From: Deltaproteobacteria bacterium
GTDB taxonomy: Bacteria; Myxococcota; B64-G9
Assembly (NCBI GenBank): GCA_016935365.1
Contig: JAFGRB010000419.1
Coordinates: forward strand, 1-61,805
DNA: 61,805 nt
Reading direction: 5' to 3'
Part shown: positions 46,401-54,661 of the stretch, one piece after another
How the letters are laid out: each line of letters begins with the position of its first letter
Numbering within the stretch: the stretch's first letter is position 1
Position numbers and translations under genes: made by a program
The notes under the pieces: generated by a model
Told to the model about the DNA's origin: nothing
Seen by the model: the letters and a program-made list of their open reading frames with translations, nothing else
The model's database searches: none

Positions 46401-47222
46401 GTCGTGCAGGAAGCGCTCTCGATCGACGGCCTTGACCTCGGCGAGTTGGAGCTCCGACTCGAGCCGAGCGAGCTTTCCGCTCCCCACCACGTCGACCTCG
46501 CCCGTCGATTTCAGGGAGTCGAAGTGATGCTCGATCTCTGTGAAGATCTGCTGGTACGGAAGCTGGACGAGGGACTGGTAGTCGAAGGCGAGCGGCTCGC
46601 GGCCGCAAATGGCGAGATAGAATGCAACCCCTTCGCCCTCCTCCGGAAGAAGGCAGGTATCCATCTCGAGCGGCAGATCCTCGTCTTCGGCTCCCATCCA
46701 GCCGATCGAGAAGCCGAAAAACGGAGTCTGGGCAAGAACGCAAATCTGGGAGAAGCGATCCTGCAGCCAGGAGATGAAGCGCTCGAAGCTCGGGCTCGGC
46801 CGGAAGTCGCCCCGGCCGGCCAGCCTGGACAGATGCCTGTGGGAGGGGGCGGCCAGCGCGGTGATCAAGATGCCGTCGGAGGTCAACACGCGCTCGATCT
46901 CGGAGAGCAACTCCCCGTCGGATGGCTCGAGCCCGAAGGCGACGGTCGCGTCGATGCTCTCCGTGGACAGGTCGAGCCGCCGGCCATCGTAAGACCGGAA
47001 GGCGACCGTGGTGGGGACGGAACGCTTGCGCGCGGCGGTCAGCTCCGCACCCTCTCGGTCGACGGCCACGACCTGTGCGGCGCCGCGCTCGGACAAAAAG
47101 ACGGCTCCGCTACCATCGCCGCAGCCGATCTCCAGCACGCGCTTGTCGGAGAACAGGGACTCCAGGAACGTATAGCGCGGCAGGATATCGCCCCAGGGCC
47201 TGCCGGTCGAGTAGTACTGCAT
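43407..47222 (-). CDS. SAM methyltransferase domain fused to a very long coiled coil
   Basis: 1271 residues; GGGAGG lies 8 nt before the ATG at 47222. Residues about 20-240 are a class I methyltransferase (VLEIGCGDGSGAVFLSERGAAQVVAVDRE, motif I at 30-40; LLSEIERVLTSDGILITA). Residues about 270-1265 are almost uninterrupted Glu/Arg/Gln/Leu heptads without a Pro-rich break, i.e. a coiled coil that could span over 100 nm. No transmembrane segment or signal peptide. Long cytoplasmic coiled coils scaffold polarity and cytoskeletal complexes in myxobacteria; a methyltransferase head is unusual, and its substrate is unknown. First gene of the minus operon with the M20 peptidase. Confidence 0.85.
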   Translation of the reverse strand: MQYYSTGRPWGDILPRYTFLESLFSDKRVLEIGCGDGSGAVFLSERGAAQVVAVDREGAELTAARKRSVPTTVAFRSYDGRRLDLSTESIDATVAFGLEPSDGELLSEIERVLTSDGILITALAAPSHRHLSRLAGRGDFRPSPSFERFISWLQDRFSQICVLAQTPFFGFSIGWMGAEDEDLPLEMDTCLLPEEGEGVAFYLAICGREPLAFDYQSLVQLPYQQIFTEIEHHFDSLKSTGEVDVVGSGKLARLESELQLAEVKAVDRERFLHDARTRAEALERDIEQARTRIQKLERGLLAARGQAERRDQEYEAALSRASKLEDEFRASRTQYVERTDILRKLEDEREEYKSQITQLERRLVDSERQTNALRQQIVEKDRSLERLRGELHLRGEEELPVRRELLNLLLGLPEDNPLHADEIPQLIRTISADRESLRIENARLREESEALERSADELQERMTLLEGEVAAARRVAEETRNEIGRWRDAAEEKQSWLDAERNEVERLKSENEEHARQLASAQRQLEAAERDRRRADDEVMIASLREENRGLKRSLEKLGAEIQSVKCREQDLASQRGQLAAENEQRQEQLVQASRRAERLQMEWEEKSRELESLCSERDELLERLSAVQAHFKRAEDRSREAGSRAEHLASRLVNAERTRLSDREEIDTLRQELADSQQEAMQLRQRLTSESERLSALQARLVEQAADNRELESDLVEVVNRLQDGESREQDRLRLIQELTQRIEHQSVDLEDAWEKVGDLTHELYEARAHEEELAAAIELLRAALSEQEQQREKLESDLSNLQLGEQDSEHQLEQELSRVQSELAVLQRRLFEREEQNDRNREAVQRLQAQSQKWRKELDASENRLAETLDRLAQAEAARQRSVGTERELAWHRAELERMNASLQLHESELDEGRLEYQRCQEEVERLLEENERMHRSMLGIQEEGRVQKLQLDELKAELQQTDQHRGELTTLQDRVRDSQSRLEACQLQMDERNAELEEAHRRIAEERTRTRGMEQELTRFRGESRTRIESLEQSLEASRQREQTLQSRLAALQEQLGELGAGTGSELASMSEQVRRRDEQMRSLTERLAEMEQARLAAEQRATAAEQRLAAAPAVGDGDRLVELERRLGESQQALERERARSIDGQHRLEELSEKLARMQAQRPDRPSTESDTSSARFEADLSATQRRITELEGELSQLRQYTSSREQELGRQLEINKKALAESYAEIRKVREQSVRSSQQLKELLAERERRIQAMERELAAARASSS

Positions 47223-47312
47223 GGGTGTTCCTCCCGCAGCCGCCGCGAGCGACCAGCCTGGACGCCGACTTCGCGCGGAAGCCAGCTGCGCAACCCGCCA
47301 ATCGGGGCTGCC

Positions 47313-47342
47313 ATTGTAGGAGATGAGGCGCACGGTGGTCAA
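47313..47342 (-). promoter_or_regulatory. Promoter of the methyltransferase/coiled-coil operon
   Basis: Minus strand: TTGACC (47342-47337), 18 bp, TACAAT (47318-47313), leader of about 85 nt to 47222. Confidence 0.6.
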
Positions 47343-47399
47343 CAATGCGATGAATGTTGCAGCGATTGAGTGCGTCGGGTGGAAAGGGTGGAAAGGCGG

Positions 47400-47428
47400 T
47401 TGACATGCCGTCCTCCGCTTCCTATCCT
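47400..47428 (+). promoter_or_regulatory. Promoter of the periplasmic coiled-coil gene
   Basis: TTGACA (47400-47405), 17 bp, TATCCT (47423-47428), about 48 nt before the transcript reaches the SD-preceded ATG at 47483. Confidence 0.65.
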
Positions 47429-47482
47429 GCAGACCCAAGAGGGGTACCAAACGTGAACAGAGGAGGAGAGGAGGTAGAAAGG

Positions 47483-48376
47483 ATGAGGTTTTCGGCTCTC
47501 GTGATGGGGATCGTCTTGCTGCTACCATGGAGCGCTCTTGCCGATTCGCTGTACGACCGCTGCCAGTCCAAGAAGGCCGAGATTGCCGAGATGCAGAATC
47601 GGGAGCGAGAGCTCGGCACTTCGGTCGATCAGATCGCGCAACGGCTCGGTGCGCTCGAGCGTCAGATGCGCGATCTGCGCGCCGAGCGCTCCGAGAAGCT
47701 CCGCGAGCAGGCCAAGCTGCGGAAGCGAATCAAGCGAAGTGAAGCCGGGCACAAGCGCATGTGCAGCCCGCTCATGAAATGCGAGGCTTACGAGCGGCAG
47801 ATCGCCGCGCTGCAGAAGCGCGCTGAGCCCATCGGCAACCTCCGGCAGAGGATCCGCGACGAGATCCGAAGACGCCACGACGAGGCGAAGCGGCTGGGCC
47901 GCGACGTCAAGCGCATCGAGAACCGATATGGCCACCTCGGCTGCGAGAATCTACGCATCGGCGAGACAGACCAGAAGACCTTCGATGCCTGCTCGCAGCT
48001 CTCGAAGGAATGGAACGATATCAAGGCTCGGATCGAAGAGCTCAACCGTTCGGTGCTCGATCTGCGGCGTCGGTACCGAGAGGCCATGGATCGCAGCAAG
48101 GGCTACAGCGACGAGCTGGCAGGCCTGCTGAAGAAGATGCGCCAGAGCTGCGGTCACAGCCAGAGGCTCGCCGAGCTCGAGAGCATGGAACGCGATCAGG
48201 ACGAGTACCGCGGATTGAAAAACGATCTCGACGAGATGGACAAGAGGGTCAAGGGCTTCCACCAGCTCAAGATGATGCGGAAGCTCAAGCGGGCGCCCGA
48301 CAAGCCCGGGCTCAAGGAAGCACCCCCGGACGAGGGCAGGAAGAAGAAGCGCCACCAGCTCCGGCCGGTCCGCTGA
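47483..48376 (+). CDS. Secreted coiled-coil protein
   Basis: 297 residues; GGAGGTAGAAAGG precedes the ATG at 47483. Signal peptide MRFSALVMGIVLLLPWSALA-DS. The mature protein is long charged helices (SVDQIAQRLGALERQMRDLRAERSEKLREQAKLRKRIK) interrupted by Cys-containing turns (YDRCQSK, RMCSPLMKCEAYE, GCENLRI, DACSQL, QSCGHS), and ends in a very basic tail (EGRKKKRHQLRPVR). I infer a periplasmic helical bundle with disulfides. No family recognised. It is transcribed divergently from the long coiled-coil gene. Confidence 0.78.
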   Translation: MRFSALVMGIVLLLPWSALADSLYDRCQSKKAEIAEMQNRERELGTSVDQIAQRLGALERQMRDLRAERSEKLREQAKLRKRIKRSEAGHKRMCSPLMKCEAYERQIAALQKRAEPIGNLRQRIRDEIRRRHDEAKRLGRDVKRIENRYGHLGCENLRIGETDQKTFDACSQLSKEWNDIKARIEELNRSVLDLRRRYREAMDRSKGYSDELAGLLKKMRQSCGHSQRLAELESMERDQDEYRGLKNDLDEMDKRVKGFHQLKMMRKLKRAPDKPGLKEAPPDEGRKKKRHQLRPVR

Positions 48377-48521
48377 TCCCCGACCACTCCATTCCTTGCC
48401 GACACGCTGCCTCGATCCTTCATTTGCCCATCGCGACTTTTATGCTATGAAAGTCAGCGGAGAGCTGCCGGCGGCCACCGTAGTCGCTGCGGGTGCCCGA
48501 GCGTTCCCGGGGCTCGCGGTG

Positions 48522-50198
48522 ATGGATCGAAAAGACGCCATGGACGACAAGCCCAAACTCCGCTGTATGCGCTGCCAGGCACCGATCCCTTTCGTTCCGG
48601 GTGCGGGGAGCAGGCTGTGTCCGTTCTGCGGCACCATCAACCTCGTGCGCGAGCAGCGGATCGCCGTGCCCCCGCTGGAGCTCAAGACGGACGAGGTCTT
48701 CCGGATCTTCCAGCTTGGCCAGCACGCCGCGGCCCTGGAGAAGGCCGACCGGCTCCGCACCCTGGCCGCGGAGAGCTTCAGGCTCGAGTTCTATCGGGCG
48801 GCGATCCTGCTCGAGATGGGCCGCAAGGAGGATGCCATCTTCGCGCTGATCGACCTGAGTGGCCTGGATGCACCGGCATACCTGCGGGCCGACGCACAGG
48901 CCAAGCTGTCCGAGGCCTTGCTCACTGTCGGGCGAATCGACGAGTCTGTCGAGGCGGCCGAACGCTGCCTGTTTCTCGTCGAGGGGCATCCCGCGGGGTC
49001 GTATCATCTGGCGCGCGCCTTCATCAGGACCAATCGCCTCGACGAGGCTGCGCGGATTGCAAAGGAGACGCTCGACGCGCTCGAATCGGACTGGAGGGTC
49101 ACATTCCCACCTCAGGCGGCGGTCTTGCGGCTGCTGCAAGCCAAGATCTGCGAGCTTCAGAAGAGGCCGAGCAAGGCCGCTGAGGTGCTCGCGAGCATGC
49201 TGCTGCACGACACGACCGCCTCTCTCGACGCCGTGGCCACGGCGGCCCGCATGCTCGGCCAGGCATATCTCGATCTGTCCGGAACGCGGCGACTTGGCCT
49301 CGAGCTTCTGCGCCAGGCGGCCCTGCTCGATCCGGAAAACCGACGAGGCCTGCTCGATGCGCTGGGCGAGGCCGCGCGGGAGTCGGGTGGAAGCATGGAC
49401 GAAGAGCGGCAGATCTTCAAAGAGAGCCGCGAGCAGCTGATGAGGGAGATCCGCGAGGCCCTGCGCCAGGACCGCAGCGAGATCGCCGATCCGGATACGC
49501 TGGTTCCGGAGACGGAGCTCAGCATGCTGGACCGGGACTCGGACCGCCGGTGCGATTTGCTGGAGCGGACCGCAGAGCGTCTCCAGTTGATGCGCTTTGA
49601 TCGGGGGACGCTCTATCCGCTCCGTAGCATGGAGGATTTTCGGCGCTGGGTGGCCTCCTGGCGCTTGCGGCAGCGCGTGCAGCAACTCGAGCAAGACAAG
49701 GCCGAGGTCAATCGCGTTCTCGGGCTTCGCAGCCTGCGAGACGCCCGTGAAAAGGGGGATGCGAGATCCGATTTGCCCCGGGATCGGGAGCCCGGCTCGC
49801 GACGGCGTTGGACACGCTGGCTCATCCTTCTACTGCTGCTGCTCATCGTAGGGCTGTCCGGATTTGTCGCAGTCGCGGGCGATCGCTGGTTCGACGAGTT
49901 CGAAGGCAGGCTATACAGGATCGAGTGCCAGGAATCGGGAGACTGCACGCTACACATCGACGCAGGGCAGGGTGGGCGGGAGCGGTACAAGGCGGCGCAC
50001 GACGCGCAAGGCATCGCTCGATTCACGAGTAGCTGGCTCGACGGGCGGGTCCAGGCAGATGGGACCATCCTCTATCCGCTCACCTTCGCCTGGGGCGGGC
50101 TGGACGAGAAGCGCTTCGAGCCTTGTATCGGGCGCCCGATCGCCAAGATGGCTTTTACGCTCACGCCGATCTGCGCACCCGCCCGAGCGCATGACTGA
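48522..50198 (+). CDS. Zinc-ribbon, TPR and single-membrane-pass protein
   Basis: 558 residues from 48522; ATGs at 48447 and 48540 are alternatives and none has a clear SD (TATGCT at 48441-48446 may be a -10, which would exclude 48447). A zinc ribbon CMRC-x14-CPFC sits at residues 15-36. About 300 residues of TPR-like helices follow (LRTLAAESFRLEFYRAAILLEMGRKEDAIFALIDL, AKLSEALLTVGRIDESVEAAERCL). A transmembrane helix (WLILLLLLLIVGLSGFVAVAG) leads to a C-terminal beta domain of about 110 residues with Cys pairs. I infer a cytoplasmic sensor or adaptor linked to a periplasmic domain. Confidence 0.78.
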   Translation: MDRKDAMDDKPKLRCMRCQAPIPFVPGAGSRLCPFCGTINLVREQRIAVPPLELKTDEVFRIFQLGQHAAALEKADRLRTLAAESFRLEFYRAAILLEMGRKEDAIFALIDLSGLDAPAYLRADAQAKLSEALLTVGRIDESVEAAERCLFLVEGHPAGSYHLARAFIRTNRLDEAARIAKETLDALESDWRVTFPPQAAVLRLLQAKICELQKRPSKAAEVLASMLLHDTTASLDAVATAARMLGQAYLDLSGTRRLGLELLRQAALLDPENRRGLLDALGEAARESGGSMDEERQIFKESREQLMREIREALRQDRSEIADPDTLVPETELSMLDRDSDRRCDLLERTAERLQLMRFDRGTLYPLRSMEDFRRWVASWRLRQRVQQLEQDKAEVNRVLGLRSLRDAREKGDARSDLPRDREPGSRRRWTRWLILLLLLLIVGLSGFVAVAGDRWFDEFEGRLYRIECQESGDCTLHIDAGQGGRERYKAAHDAQGIARFTSSWLDGRVQADGTILYPLTFAWGGLDEKRFEPCIGRPIAKMAFTLTPICAPARAHD

Positions 50199-50227
50199 GC
50201 TGCGGCGCGGGCTACAGGGAGGACGCG

Positions 50228-50575
50228 ATGATGCAGACCCGGATCAAGCACCTGGTGACCCGTGACGACACCTCGAGGGCGTTCGCCGATCATCCACGGC
50301 TCGTCGTGGCGGCTGGCCGCTGGGGTCCGATGTGCATCCCGGTCTACAAGGCGATGGAGGAGTTGGAGGACGAAGATCGTTACGCGGGCGTCGCGTTTCG
50401 GGTGGTGGAGTTCGATCTCCCGGCGGCCATTCCAATCCGAGAGGCACGAGCGTGCGGGTCCTTTCGGGGATTGCCCTTCGTGCTGTATGTCCGAGACGGC
50501 GAGATCGCGCACGCCACGAGCAGTATCCAGACCAAGGACCAGATCGCGGCTCTCATCGATCGGCATCTCGGTTGA
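50228..50575 (+). CDS. Thioredoxin-fold protein with altered active site (WGPMC)
   Basis: 115 residues; GGGAGG precedes the ATG. Thioredoxin layout: LVVAAGRWGPMCIPVYKAMEELEDED, a strand VVEFDLPAA, then SFRGLPFVLYVRDGEI with the cis-Pro (Pro83) and a C-terminal helix. The canonical WCGPC is WGPMC: Trp32 and the distal Cys36 remain, the resolving N-terminal Cys is Gly33. It cannot do normal dithiol-disulfide exchange and may act as a monothiol protein or a binding fold. It lies 29 nt after the zinc-ribbon protein and 42 nt before the DUF2505-like gene, probably one operon. Confidence 0.75.
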   Translation: MMQTRIKHLVTRDDTSRAFADHPRLVVAAGRWGPMCIPVYKAMEELEDEDRYAGVAFRVVEFDLPAAIPIREARACGSFRGLPFVLYVRDGEIAHATSSIQTKDQIAALIDRHLG

Positions 50576-50617
50576 TGGTGGGTCGTGCATTCCACATGGA
50601 GTACTTGGAGGTTCCCC

Positions 50618-51100
50618 ATGGCCAAGCAAGTCGAACGCATGTTCCGGTTTTCGGCAGACACAGATCGGCTCCTGTCGGTGCTCATCGACGAAGACTACCA
50701 GCACGCACGCGAGAAGGCGCAGGGCGCGCTGAGCTCGAAGGTGGATCAAGTCGAGAGGACGGATGAGCGGCTCGTCTACAAGGTGAGCACGACCGAGTAC
50801 GCGAAGGGCATGACCGGTGTCGACAAGTCGAAGACCGAGGAGAGCCAGGTCACATACGAATGGGACCTGAAGCGCAAGCGTGCCAAGTGGACTTACGCCG
50901 GGCCGCACGGCAAGATGGTCTCGGTCCAGGGTGAGCTGCGCATCCAGCCGGATGGAGACGGGTCGAATCTCACGTCGGTCTTCCAGGCGGATGTCAAGGT
51001 GCCGCTGGTCGGCGGCAAGATCGAAAAGATGATCCTCGCCGAAGTGGAGAAATCCTGGGACCGCTACGGCAAGACGATCCAGGACTTCCTGGACCGGTAG
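50618..51100 (+). CDS. DUF2505-like SRPBCC-fold protein
   Basis: 160 residues; GGAGG lies 6 nt before the ATG at 50618. The pattern of a lipid-binding START/SRPBCC fold is seen: EHxFRFSADTDRLLSVLIDEDY at the N-terminus, antiparallel strands (DERLVYKVSTTEYA, ESQVTYEWDLKRKRAKWTY, GELRIQPDGDGSNLTSVFQADVKVPLVGGKIEKM) and a final long helix (ILAEVEKSWDRYGKTIQDFL). This matches DUF2505 proteins of unknown function. It is cytoplasmic and converges with lpxC, 1 nt apart. Confidence 0.75.
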   Translation: MAKQVERMFRFSADTDRLLSVLIDEDYQHAREKAQGALSSKVDQVERTDERLVYKVSTTEYAKGMTGVDKSKTEESQVTYEWDLKRKRAKWTYAGPHGKMVSVQGELRIQPDGDGSNLTSVFQADVKVPLVGGKIEKMILAEVEKSWDRYGKTIQDFLDR

Positions 51101-51101
51101 C

Positions 51102-51968
51102 TCAGAACCGCATACACAGATCCGGCTCGCTCGCCAGGCGCAACACGAGCTCGTGGTGCATCCGGTGGCCCGAGCCGTTCGACCAGATCCTGGCTTCCAG
51201 CGAGGCTTCCAGCAGCGCCAAGTCGCCGAGGATATCCAAGACCTTGTGGCGCACACACTCGTTTTCGAAGCGCAGGCCGCCGGGGTTGATCACCGATCGA
51301 TCGTCGAAGACGACGGCGTTTTCCAGCCCGCCTCCTCTGGCCAGGCCAGCGGCGTGGAGCTCGTCGAGATCGGCGAGCAAACCATAGGTGCGCGCGGGGG
51401 CCAGCTCACGCGTAAAAGCATCCGATGAGTGGCGATAGTCCAGATGCTGCCCTGAGAGCTTGGGATGGCTGGAGCTCAGGCGGCAATCGATCTCGATCCC
51501 GCACCCCGGCTCGAGCCGGATCCATCGATCGGCTTCGCGGACCTCGACGCTGCGGAGCAAACGCATGCCGGGCCGCGCTGCGTCCTGCTCAGTGAGCTGC
51601 GCCGCACGGATCTGCTCGACGAAGTGCAAAGCGCTGCCGTCCATGGCCGGCACCTCGCCGCTGTCGAGGCTCACGCGCGCATTGTCCAGCCCTAACCCGA
51701 GCATGGCGGCCAGCAGGTGCTCTACGGTGGATACCTCCACGCCGTTTGCGACCAGCAGCGTCCGGTAGCTGGATGGCTGCACGCTTCCGGCCTTCGCCCG
51801 GACCGCGGGACGTCCGGGCAGGTCTCGACGCTCGAAGACGATGCCGTGGTTCACTTCGGCCGGCTCGATGTGCATCTCCGTCCGCGCACCGGTATGCAAG
51901 CCGATGCCCTGGATGACGATGCTGTGCGCGATGGTGCACTGTCTCGCCGGCTGGGAAGCGGATTTCAA
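51102..51968 (-). CDS. lpxC: UDP-3-O-acyl-N-acetylglucosamine deacetylase
   Basis: 288 residues. Zinc and catalytic motifs are complete: STVEHLLAA (Glu83, His84), RHKVLDILGDL (His241, Asp245) and SGHRMHHEL (His268). It commits UDP-acyl-GlcNAc to lipid A synthesis, so the cell makes LPS. The start is a TTG at 51968 that overlaps the stop of the upstream TPR gene (TTGA); GGGGAAGG sits just before it. No ATG lies before the conserved IVIQGIGLHTG, which supports the TTG. Low-efficiency start plus translational coupling may limit LpxC synthesis. Confidence 0.95.
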   Translation of the reverse strand: MKSASQPARQCTIAHSIVIQGIGLHTGARTEMHIEPAEVNHGIVFERRDLPGRPAVRAKAGSVQPSSYRTLLVANGVEVSTVEHLLAAMLGLGLDNARVSLDSGEVPAMDGSALHFVEQIRAAQLTEQDAARPGMRLLRSVEVREADRWIRLEPGCGIEIDCRLSSSHPKLSGQHLDYRHSSDAFTRELAPARTYGLLADLDELHAAGLARGGGLENAVVFDDRSVINPGGLRFENECVRHKVLDILGDLALLEASLEARIWSNGSGHRMHHELVLRLASEPDLCMRF

Positions 51969-53572
51969 AGACCTTCCCCGGCGTCTTGAGCCAGACGGTC
52001 ATGTCTGCGCTTGACGTCCTTGTAGGTGTAGTGGACCTCGAGGATCTGGCCGTAGATCTCTCTGGCCAGGCGGCGCTCGGCAGGATCGTCGGACTCGTCC
52101 AGAAAGCGGGCCCGGTTGTAGAAGAGCTCCAGGTTGTCGCGCCCGACGCGCAGGTCTCCGCAGGCTCGGTCGTGCATACGCAAGGCCATCGGCCTGTCGT
52201 TCAGCGAGGCGAAGGCCACGCCGAGGAGGCTGGCGGCATGGCGGTAGTCCGTGTGGGCCTCGTCCACCTGTTGCAGAGCCCCGACCGCCTCGAGTGTCTC
52301 GCCGAGCTCGAGCAGCTCCCGGCCTGCCTCGAAGTGCATGCCTGCTCGCGCAGCGGCCTGTGCGGCCAGAAGCGGCTCGCCGGCCAGGAGATACTCCTCG
52401 CGGGCGGCGCGCGGATCTCCCGCCTCATCGAGTGTCTCCGCTGCGCGCAGATGCTGTCCGTCCTTGGCCAGCAAATCGGCCGCATCGTGTAGCCGGCCGG
52501 ATGCCAGATTGGCCCGGACGGCCATCTCGACATCTCCACTGGATTCGAGCTGCGAGGTCGCTTCGTCGGTGTAGCCGGCGTCGAGCAGCGCAGCCGACAT
52601 CTCCTCGCGGCTGACCGGCTGACCCCGTTTCTCCATCTCTCTGAGCAGCTGTAGCCGCTTCTCGGGGTTCTGGCAGATCTCGAGGGCGCGGCGGAGCTTG
52701 CCGCTGCGCTCGAAGCATGCGACCGCTTGCTGGATGTCGCCGCTCTTCCGGAAACGCAGGGCAGCCCCCTCGAACTCTCCCGCGGCCTTGAGCATCTCGG
52801 CCGACTCCTGCACTCGGCCCATCTTGTTCAGCGTCGCTGCACCCTCGCGAAGCTGATCCACCTCGTCCTCCGTGAATCCCGCGTGGGCGGAGGCGATGAG
52901 CTGCAGCAGGTGCTCGGCAGCAGCGCGTGGCTGGCCCGACTCGGACATGAGCCGAGCAGCCTTGGCGAACAGGCCCGCTTCGGCGAACAGCCGCGCCGCT
53001 TCTTCGGCGCGGCCGGCCTGCTCGAAGAGCTTGGCTCCGTCGACTGCCCGGCCGTCTGCGCAGCATATCGCAGCAGCCTCATCGATGCGGCCGGCTTCGA
53101 TCAGCACCCGCGTGGCGCCGCCGATATCCCGCGCCCGTTTGTAGTAGTCAACCGCCTTGTCGCAATCGTCCATCCTCTCGCACAGGTCCGCCGCCGCGGC
53201 CCACGCCTCCAGCTCCTCGTAGATCTGCAGCCCGGCGTCCAGATCGCCCGCCTCCACGAACGCCTGGGCTGCCAGCCTCTTCTCTCCTTGAGCCAGGTAT
53301 GCGTGCGCGGTTTCGTCGGCCAGCCTCCGGGCTGTGCGAGAATCCGCGCTCCCGCGCCGGGCCGAGGCTCGTGCGGCTCCCGTGAGCTTGTAGATGAGAA
53401 AGAGCAGGATGAGCACGAGCAGCCCGGCGGCGACCCATTCCAGGTGGTAGCGGATCCAGTAGGGCTTGACGGACTGGAACCAACCGGCATCGAGCATGTC
53501 CCGGTACCAGTCCATCTCCGAAAGCCATCCGTGCAAGCTGGCGGCGATCGGCAAGGACTGAAGACTCAGCAT
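51965..53572 (-). CDS. Membrane-anchored TPR-like repeat protein
   Basis: 535 residues; GGAGG lies 9 nt before the ATG at 53572. One transmembrane segment near residues 45-65 (WVAAGLLVLILLFLIYKL), then about 420 residues of helix-pair repeats rich in Ala and Gly, often ending in -G (YKRARDIGGATRVLIEAGRIDEAAAICCADGRA, FEQAGRAEEAARLFAEAGLFAKAARLM). This is a TPR/Sel1-like solenoid facing the cytoplasm or periplasm; orientation is uncertain. It sits 48 nt after ruvB and overlaps lpxC by 4 nt. I infer a scaffold; no known partner. Confidence 0.8.
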   Translation of the reverse strand: MLSLQSLPIAASLHGWLSEMDWYRDMLDAGWFQSVKPYWIRYHLEWVAAGLLVLILLFLIYKLTGAARASARRGSADSRTARRLADETAHAYLAQGEKRLAAQAFVEAGDLDAGLQIYEELEAWAAAADLCERMDDCDKAVDYYKRARDIGGATRVLIEAGRIDEAAAICCADGRAVDGAKLFEQAGRAEEAARLFAEAGLFAKAARLMSESGQPRAAAEHLLQLIASAHAGFTEDEVDQLREGAATLNKMGRVQESAEMLKAAGEFEGAALRFRKSGDIQQAVACFERSGKLRRALEICQNPEKRLQLLREMEKRGQPVSREEMSAALLDAGYTDEATSQLESSGDVEMAVRANLASGRLHDAADLLAKDGQHLRAAETLDEAGDPRAAREEYLLAGEPLLAAQAAARAGMHFEAGRELLELGETLEAVGALQQVDEAHTDYRHAASLLGVAFASLNDRPMALRMHDRACGDLRVGRDNLELFYNRARFLDESDDPAERRLAREIYGQILEVHYTYKDVKRRHDRLAQDAGEGL

Positions 53573-53620
53573 GGAATCCCACCTCCGCCGCAAGCGCGCT
53601 GGTGTGAGCTGCGCAAACGG

Positions 53621-54658
53621 TCAGAACATGCCGGCCTGCCTCGGACGGCCCTCCAGGCCCAGGTGCTCTCGCGCTTTTCGGGTGGCCACCCGGCCTCGCG
53701 GAGTGCGCTGCAGCAGCCCTTCCTGCAGCAGGAATGGCTCATAGACGTCCTCGACCGTCTCCGCCTCTTCGGCCACGGTGGCCGCGATGGCGTCGAGGCC
53801 GACAGGCCCGCCGTCGAAGGTCTCGAGGATGGCCAGCAGGATGCGATGATCCATCCGATCGAGGCCCAGCGAGTCCACTTCGAGCCGCTGCAGCGCCTCG
53901 CGGGCCAGCTCCAGCGTGATCCGTCCGTCTCCGAGCACCTGGGCGAAGTCGCGGATCCGCCTGAGCAGACGGTTCGCGACCCGGGGCGTGCCGCGCGAGC
54001 GGCGCGCGATCTCCTCTCCGGCGTCCGGCTCCAGCGTCACATCGAGGATGCCCGCCGAGCGTCGCAGGATGGTGCCCAGCTCCTCCGGACTGTAGAACTC
54101 CAAGCGACAGATGACGCCGAAGCGGTCTCGCATCGGTGAGGAGAGCAGGGCCGTGCGCGTCGTGGCGCCGATCAAGGTGAAGCACGGCAAGGAGAGCTTC
54201 AGCGTCCTGGCGGCCGGGCCCTCGCCCACCATGTAGTCGAAGGAGAAGTCCTCCATGGCGGGATAGAGGTTCTCCTCGACCACGGTGGGCAGGCGATGGA
54301 CCTCGTCGATGAACAGGACATCGCCTGCTGCGAGGTTGGTCAACATGCCCGCCAGATCGCCTTTGCGCTCGATGGCCGGGCCGGAAGACGTGACGATCTG
54401 CGCGCTCATCTCTCTCGCGATGACGTGCGCCAGGGTGGTCTTGCCCAGGCCGGGCGGACCGCAGAACAAGACGTGATCGAGCGCCTCGCCCCGCTCGCGG
54501 GCCGCCTGGACGAAGATCTTCAGGTTGTCCGTGATCTTGGTCTGCCCGACGTACTCGTCGAAGCGCTGCGGGCGGAGCGAGCGCTCGACCTCGCCCTCGC
54601 TGGCCGTGGCCGAGGTCGAGATGGCCTGGTTGGCCCTGGGCTTTTTCTTCTGGGCCAT
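53621..54658 (-). CDS. ruvB: Holliday junction branch migration helicase RuvB
   Basis: 345 residues. AAA+ motifs: Walker [10 protein letters not shown], Walker [12 protein letters not shown], sensor TLIGATTR and the RuvB-specific winged-helix end ([26 protein letters not shown]). It forms the hexameric motor with RuvA that drives Holliday junction migration. The start lies 3 nt after the ruvA stop with GGGAG upstream. Part of the yebC-ruvCAB operon. Confidence 0.97.
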   Translation of the reverse strand: MAQKKKPRANQAISTSATASEGEVERSLRPQRFDEYVGQTKITDNLKIFVQAARERGEALDHVLFCGPPGLGKTTLAHVIAREMSAQIVTSSGPAIERKGDLAGMLTNLAAGDVLFIDEVHRLPTVVEENLYPAMEDFSFDYMVGEGPAARTLKLSLPCFTLIGATTRTALLSSPMRDRFGVICRLEFYSPEELGTILRRSAGILDVTLEPDAGEEIARRSRGTPRVANRLLRRIRDFAQVLGDGRITLELAREALQRLEVDSLGLDRMDHRILLAILETFDGGPVGLDAIAATVAEEAETVEDVYEPFLLQEGLLQRTPRGRVATRKAREHLGLEGRPRQAGMF

Positions 54659-54661
54659 CCT

